Notes under the pieces: model-generated
What the model saw: only the letters and a program-made list of their open reading frames with translations
Told to the model about the DNA's origin: nothing
Databases searched by the model: none
DNA from: Dehalococcoidales bacterium
Lineage (GTDB): Bacteria; Chloroflexota; Dehalococcoidia; Dehalococcoidales; Fen-1064
Direction of reading: 5' to 3'
Length of the DNA: 10,225 nucleotides
NCBI GenBank assembly: GCA_030667735.1
Contig: DAOUVG010000027.1
Coordinates: forward strand, 1-10,225
Program-made: the position numbers and the translations under genes
Part shown: positions 6,314-10,225 of the stretch, in pieces
Position numbering within the stretch: position 1 is the stretch's first letter
How the letters are laid out: each line of letters starts with the position of its first letter

Positions 6314-7069
6314 ATGCATTCTCTGGATATTTTCAGCCTTCAGTGGTTTCTCGCTCTGGCCGCGGTTCTCATCGCTGCCCTTGTTCGCGGGACGGCAGGG
6401 TTTGGTTTAGCCCTTGTTCTGGCGCCAATTCTTCTCTTTGTTCTCGAACCGAAGTCCGTGGTCGTTGTCTGCCTGATTCTTGGTGTGCTCAGCCATATCA
6501 TGGTTCTGGGTTCCGCATACAGAGGATTGGACCTGAGAAGGATACTTTCTATGACTGTCGGTAGTCTGATAGGCATACCTCTGGGAGTGCTAATCATAAC
6601 GGCCATCAGTCCTTCCGCACTGAAGGTCCTCATCGGAGCAGTAATCGTGTTTTTCGCCGTACCTCTTGCCATCGGGTTCACCAGAACCTTCCAGAGAGAG
6701 AAGCGAATTGCCGTGGTCGCCGGTTTCCTCAGTGGCGTTCTCAACAGCTCAACCAGCCTGGGAGGTCCACCGGTTGTTCTTTTCATGCATAACCAGAAGT
6801 GGCCCAAGGAGGTGATTCACCCCAGCCTGGCTGCATACTTTCTCGTTGCTTCTCTGTTCACACTGTTAGGCCTTTTCATTGTCGGGCTGGTAGATATCCC
6901 TCTGGTTGTAACCGCAGTGTCTCTTGCGCCCGCGATGTTGGTCGGTGTCGGCATCGGGATGCTGGCATTTCGCAAAATAAATGAGCATTTCTTCAGGATG
7001 CTCTCGATAGCCATTGTTTTCTGCTCCGGAATACTGGCAATTCTGTCCGGACTGGGTATCTTCCGCTGA
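6314..7069 (+). CDS. TauE/SafE family membrane permease
   Basis: Integral membrane protein of 251 residues in the TauE/SafE family, members of which export sulfite, sulfoacetate or other small organic anions; the substrate here is unknown. About eight hydrophobic helices fill the whole length. The two family hallmarks, one per half, are visible: RGTAGFGLALVLAPIL after the first helix, and SGVLNSSTSLGGPPVVLF near residue 150. The size is normal for the family. ATG 6314 is the only good start, since an in-frame TAG lies at 6290; its ribosome site is weak. The gene ends in TGA; reading past it gives about 50 more sense codons, but the protein is already complete. It is not obviously linked to its neighbours, though it is codirectional with the following kinase operon after a 187-base gap. 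Confidence 0.88.
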   Translation: MHSLDIFSLQWFLALAAVLIAALVRGTAGFGLALVLAPILLFVLEPKSVVVVCLILGVLSHIMVLGSAYRGLDLRRILSMTVGSLIGIPLGVLIITAISPSALKVLIGAVIVFFAVPLAIGFTRTFQREKRIAVVAGFLSGVLNSSTSLGGPPVVLFMHNQKWPKEVIHPSLAAYFLVASLFTLLGLFIVGLVDIPLVVTAVSLAPAMLVGVGIGMLAFRKINEHFFRMLSIAIVFCSGILAILSGLGIFR

Positions 7070-7202
7070 ACTGCTACATCGTACACGGGTAGCATGGTGG
7101 TTACCACGCACAGGTTGAAGCCCTCTTTGCATGCCTCTGTATTTATTTACCAAAACTTTAGCTCACTGTTTGTTAATCTTTACCTTCTTTCTCCGAATCT
7201 TA

Positions 7203-7220
7203 ATATCCACGTGATATATT
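7203..7220 (+). promoter_or_regulatory. extended -10 promoter overlapped by a palindrome, upstream of the kinase operon
   Basis: TGA-TATATT (7212-7220) is a TGn extension plus a 5-of-6 match to TATAAT, about 37 bases before ATG 7257; no good -35 is seen. It overlaps the palindrome ATATC-CACGT-GATAT (7203-7217), which contains CACGTG and is placed as a repressor site would be. The surrounding 7140-7230 stretch is markedly A+T-rich compared with the genes. Confidence 0.4.
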
Positions 7221-7256
7221 AGTAAGTGTAACTACATACCCGTAAGGTGTAACTCA

Positions 7257-8030
7257 ATGGAGGACGTGGTGCCGCAACTTACCAGAGAAGCATTTCCAGT
7301 ACAGGGACTCCCGGAGAGGCCGGAGAGGAAGGATGCCGAAGACTCTGACTTCGGTGAAAACGGGAGTAAGATTCTTTCCATGGTCTGCCATGAATTACGT
7401 ACCCCTCTGGCGATAATCAGAGGATACACTACCCTTCTCCTCGACTATGAAGGTAGTCTGAAAAACGTAGAGAAGCGCGAGTACGTTGAGTCGATTGACA
7501 AGGCCACCAGCCGATTGGTCGAACTGGTGGACCATATTTTGGATGTGTCCCGCCTGAAATCACGCCTGCTCAAGTTAGAGAAGACTCTGACAAACGTTTC
7601 AGAAGTTATCCGTGAAGCGGTGGCTGAGGCCCGGCTCAGGGCGACAGGACACACTATACGATTGGAACTAAATAGTGGATTGCCCGGTGTCCGAATCGAT
7701 ACCAAGCGTATCCGGCAGGTGATGGATAACATCCTTGACAACGCCATCAAGTATTCCGCAGAGGGCACAGAGATAATAGTATCGGTAGTACCACAAGAGG
7801 AGAAGCTACTTATCAGTGTCTCAGACCAGGGTGTCGGCATCCCCGCCAGTGACCTGGAGAGAGTGTTTGACCGTCTGTACCGTGTAGAGTGCCAGTTGAT
7901 GCCGGACAGTAAGGGGCTTGGCCTCGGTCTGTCAATCTGCCGCGGCCTGGTTGAGGCGCACGGCGGGCACATTTGGCTGGAGAGTGCGGAGGGCAAAGGG
8001 TCTACGGTATTCTTTACACTATCGTTATAG
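7257..8030 (+). CDS. soluble histidine kinase without a sensor domain
   Basis: Compact two-component histidine kinase of 257 residues with no membrane segment. About 36 charged N-terminal residues show no recognisable sensor domain, so the signal must come through a partner or this short region. The dimerisation/phosphoacceptor domain has the H-box SMVCHELRTPL with phospho-accepting His45 (7389-7391). The ATP-binding domain has the N box NILDNAIKYS, G1 DQGVGIP, an F box VFDRLYR and G2 GLGLGLSI, all intact. ATG 7257 follows AAGGTG at good spacing, and an in-frame TGA at 7212 limits any longer start. The receiver gene follows after 21 bases in the same direction, so the two form an operon and its product is the obvious phosphate acceptor (inference). 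Confidence 0.92.
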   Translation: MEDVVPQLTREAFPVQGLPERPERKDAEDSDFGENGSKILSMVCHELRTPLAIIRGYTTLLLDYEGSLKNVEKREYVESIDKATSRLVELVDHILDVSRLKSRLLKLEKTLTNVSEVIREAVAEARLRATGHTIRLELNSGLPGVRIDTKRIRQVMDNILDNAIKYSAEGTEIIVSVVPQEEKLLISVSDQGVGIPASDLERVFDRLYRVECQLMPDSKGLGLGLSICRGLVEAHGGHIWLESAEGKGSTVFFTLSL

Positions 8031-8051
8031 AGATGAAGGGTCGGATAGTTA

Positions 8052-8531
8052 ATGAGAGACCTTAAGGGAAAGTCAGTCCTTGTTATTGAGGATGAAGCCG
8101 ATATCCGGCAATTTACATTCCGCGTTCTCGACTTCGAAGGGTACACGGTACTCCAGGCCGAGAACGGTGAGGAAGGTCTAAGGCTGGCAAGAGAGACGTG
8201 CGGGCTCTCAATGGTGCTTCTGGACTTGAGACTGCCGGATTGTGATGGATGGGCGATACTGGAGGAGTTGAAGAACGACCCCGAACTCTCCTCGATACCA
8301 GTGATGATTTTCAGCGTCTCGGCTACACTACGACATCAGAACAAGGCATTTCTGATGGGTGCCTCCGGCTATCTAGCCAAACCTGTGGATGCATCAAGCC
8401 TGAGACAGGCCATTGCGGCTACTATACACTGGGAGGGAGTGAGTGCCACAAGTTGCCCGGAAAATGCTACTCCGATGGCAAGGAGCACCACCCACGCGGC
8501 AATCACCACGCAGCAGTGCCTGAAGACGTAA
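8052..8531 (+). CDS. stand-alone response regulator receiver protein
   Basis: Single-domain receiver (CheY-like) of 159 residues, likely phosphorylated by the kinase encoded just upstream. The receiver spans about residues 6-127. It has the acidic pocket Glu13-Asp14, phospho-accepting Asp58 in LLDLRLPDCDGW, Ser88 in IFSVSA at the switch position, and Lys110 in LAKPVD. No DNA-binding or enzymatic output domain follows. The last 30 or so residues are an Ala/Thr/Ser-rich tail with two Cys and no recognised fold, perhaps read-through of an ancestral stop. With no output domain it probably acts by protein contact or passes phosphate on. ATG 8052 has an AAGGGT site about 11 bases upstream. The stop is TAA, with no clear terminator after it. 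Confidence 0.9.
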   Translation: MRDLKGKSVLVIEDEADIRQFTFRVLDFEGYTVLQAENGEEGLRLARETCGLSMVLLDLRLPDCDGWAILEELKNDPELSSIPVMIFSVSATLRHQNKAFLMGASGYLAKPVDASSLRQAIAATIHWEGVSATSCPENATPMARSTTHAAITTQQCLKT

Positions 8532-8638
8532 TGGCTGAGCTAAGAAACATAGATATTTATAGCTCCGCGGGCCCGCACTAGTACACAAGCAGATGGTCTG
8601 AGGGCCGGAGTGCCTGCTGATAGAATTTCAGTATTCCG

Positions 8639-10225
8639 TCATGCGTGAGCAGATACATCAATCTTTTTCCGGATATCCACGTTCTGCGCAACAGGCACAG
8701 AGAAAAAGAAGGTACTGCCTTCGCCTATCTTGCTTTTCAACCAGATATTCCCTCCGTGAAGCTCGACCAGAGATTTTGCGATAGCCAGTCCCAACCCGCT
8801 GCCTGTGTAGTATCCCGAGTTAGCTGTTACCTGGTAATAGGGTTCGAATATCTTCTCATGCTCATCTTCAGGAATACCCGGTCCGGTGTCTTCGACTCCC
8901 ACTGTGATTCCTGACTGAGCGTCTTCACTGGCATGCACCGTTATCTGACCACCTCTCGGGGTGAATTTAATGGCATTCTCCAGCAGGTTCACCAGGACCT
9001 GACTCAGACGCTGCTGGTCAATCATAACGAGTGGCAAAGGGTCGAGGAGTGCCAGTTCCAGGTGCTGCTTTCTGCGCTGAAGTGCCGGGGTCATTAGCAC
9101 AGCAATATCATGTATTAAATATGTGATATCCGAAGGCTCCCGATGAATATCCAGGGTAGCAGTCTGCATTTTTGCGAAGTCCAGCACCTCATTGACCAGT
9201 CTCTGTAGCGATTCAACACCCATGTTCAGTGTCTGAATCATCTGAAGACGGGATGCCGATGATTCCTTTTCTTCTTGCTCAATAAGCATATCGGCGGCTA
9301 CCTTCACCGATGTAAGGGGAGTCTTGAGCTGGTGTGACGTTTGGACCAGGAACTCAGACTTCATCCGGTCCAGCGTCTTCAGTGCGGAGGCACGCTCCCT
9401 CTCCTCGGCATAAAGCCGCGCGTTCTCGATACTCATTGCTGCCTGCCTGGTGAGTGTCCACAGGAGGGTGATGTCTTCGCTGGAATACGGTTTCTGGGAA
9501 AGCTTCGGAGCTAGAATGAGAACACCGGTCAGACCGGCCGGGGTCTTCAGAGGCATATAGATTTCACCACCCAACGCCTTCAGATATTCTCTTTCGCTTG
9601 CTCTGAGGCCCCTGAACTCAGGTAATATATCAAGGTCGCCGGACCTGAGAAAACCGTCGTTTCGCCTCATCCAGGTCAGGAAAGCACTATCCGTCGATAT
9701 CGAGCCTGTAGCAAGCGCGTCGTCGCTGGCTGGCGAATGCAGTATAAAGTCGTTTGTCTGTGGCGAAGATAACAGGAGGTATGCGTTTTTAGACTGCATA
9801 GCAAGGGCCACAGCATTTGTCAGTGCAGAGGATAGACCCTGAAAGTCGGTAACGCTCTGGGTTTCCTGCGAGAAGCTCCTTAATGCCTGGATGTAATCAT
9901 ACCGTTCGCGGTAGAACCATCGGTCCACAATGCGCTGGAAGAGGGGTAGCACCGGCTGGAAGAATGTGAAGACAAGAAGGGCAATAAGTACAGAGACTAT
10001 CATAATCGTTATTGAAATGGGATTCAGGGCGGTCTGGAAGACGCTGCTGAGCAGTAGTATCATGCCTCCGAATATGCCCAGAACAAGCACCACTACCAAT
10101 GAATAGGCAGTTCCCTTGCGGATTATGACCTTCGTTTCCAGGAGGTCATAGCGCAGCATTGCCACCGTGGCCAGCACGCAGAACAGGATGTTACCAACAA
10201 TTCCCAGCGGGTACATACTTATCCC
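8639..10225 (-). CDS. membrane GAF histidine kinase, N-terminus outside window
   Basis: Sensor histidine kinase, at least 525 residues. The frame is still open at the window edge (three sense codons precede ATG 10216), and the visible N-terminus looks like the last helices of a 7TM kinase sensor, with the typical RYDLLETKVIIRKGTAYSL stretch, so the true start lies beyond 10225. Numbered from ATG 10216: membrane helices about 1-95, a linker, a GAF-like sensor about 110-270, and a coiled linker to 290. The H-box SHQLKTP follows with His295, then the N box LLENAIKF (Asn414), G1 DTGPGIP (443-449), an F box and G2 GSGLGLAI (472-479). Gln replaces the usual Glu after the His, a variant I recall from other 7TM-type kinases. 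No receiver is fused. It converges with the kinase/receiver operon across a 107-base gap, so cross-talk with that receiver is possible but unproven. Confidence 0.9.
   Translation of the reverse strand, partial: GISMYPLGIVGNILFCVLATVAMLRYDLLETKVIIRKGTAYSLVVVLVLGIFGGMILLLSSVFQTALNPISITIMIVSVLIALLVFTFFQPVLPLFQRIVDRWFYRERYDYIQALRSFSQETQSVTDFQGLSSALTNAVALAMQSKNAYLLLSSPQTNDFILHSPASDDALATGSISTDSAFLTWMRRNDGFLRSGDLDILPEFRGLRASEREYLKALGGEIYMPLKTPAGLTGVLILAPKLSQKPYSSEDITLLWTLTRQAAMSIENARLYAEERERASALKTLDRMKSEFLVQTSHQLKTPLTSVKVAADMLIEQEEKESSASRLQMIQTLNMGVESLQRLVNEVLDFAKMQTATLDIHREPSDITYLIHDIAVLMTPALQRRKQHLELALLDPLPLVMIDQQRLSQVLVNLLENAIKFTPRGGQITVHASEDAQSGITVGVEDTGPGIPEDEHEKIFEPYYQVTANSGYYTGSGLGLAIAKSLVELHGGNIWLKSKIGEGSTFFFSVPVAQNVDIRKKIDVSAHA

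Noticed and set aside
7067..7223. TGA of the TauE gene followed by about 50 sense codons, considered as a third recoded TGA
   Set aside because: The permease is already full length with all its helices; the extension is A+T-rich, has no family match I know and overlaps the next promoter.
8052..8581. Frameshift near the receiver's C-terminus, because another + frame (8249-8581) stays open
   Set aside because: The receiver domain is complete in its own frame and the other frame encodes nothing recognisable.
8560..8612. Possible terminator pairing CTCCG...GCCC with GGGCCGGAG between the converging receiver and kinase genes
   Set aside because: The pairing needs a bulge of about three bases and a loop of some 30 bases; too weak to call.
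1..10225. A changed genetic code with TGA as Trp, to explain both in-frame TGA codons
   Set aside because: Several genes here end in TGA at the expected family length, and Trp is encoded by TGG throughout.

Overview
The window looks like ordinary chromosomal DNA of a free-living bacterium of moderate G+C content, with short intergenic gaps and no insertion sequence, phage gene, tRNA, rRNA or CRISPR array. The mix of genes suggests an anaerobic bacterium, possibly of the Chloroflexota/Dehalococcoidia type. It includes a C-GCAxxG-C-C protein, an amidohydrolase-2 enzyme, a TPR lipoprotein, InlB-B-like secreted repeats and a 7TM/GAF histidine kinase with an SHQLKTP H-box. The taxonomic guess is inference from gene style only. 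TGA is a normal stop here: it ends the ABC transporter, the TauE protein, the repeat protein and the last kinase.

Layout. Bases 1-1845 (+) hold the 3' part of an ABC exporter with fused membrane and ATPase domains. Two perfect hairpins (1850-1904) separate it from a convergent membrane protein with two nucleoside-recognition 'Gate' halves (2859-1888, -). A divergent promoter region (about 2877-2993) drives that gene leftward and an amidohydrolase-2 metal-dependent hydrolase (3041-3961, +) rightward. A redox-type C-GCAxxG-C-C protein follows the hydrolase at 4033-4506. Its frame is interrupted by one TGA exactly where the family has its first conserved Cys, and a SECIS-like hairpin lies just downstream, so I read it as a selenoprotein. 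A 14-bp hairpin closes the unit.

Next is a secreted or membrane-anchored protein with two InlB-B-like repeats (4672-5376), also interrupted by an in-frame TGA just after its signal peptide; whether that TGA is recoded or a mutation is open. A TPR lipoprotein (5497-6153) has a good sigma-70 promoter. A TauE/SafE permease (6314-7069) follows. A compact soluble histidine kinase and a stand-alone receiver protein (7257-8030, 8052-8531) form a two-gene signalling operon. On the opposite strand is the 3' part of a large membrane histidine kinase (10225-8639).

The most interesting point is the pair of in-frame TGA codons in neighbouring genes, one with a strong case for selenocysteine. If it is right, standard gene callers will truncate the protein and lose its likely redox residue.
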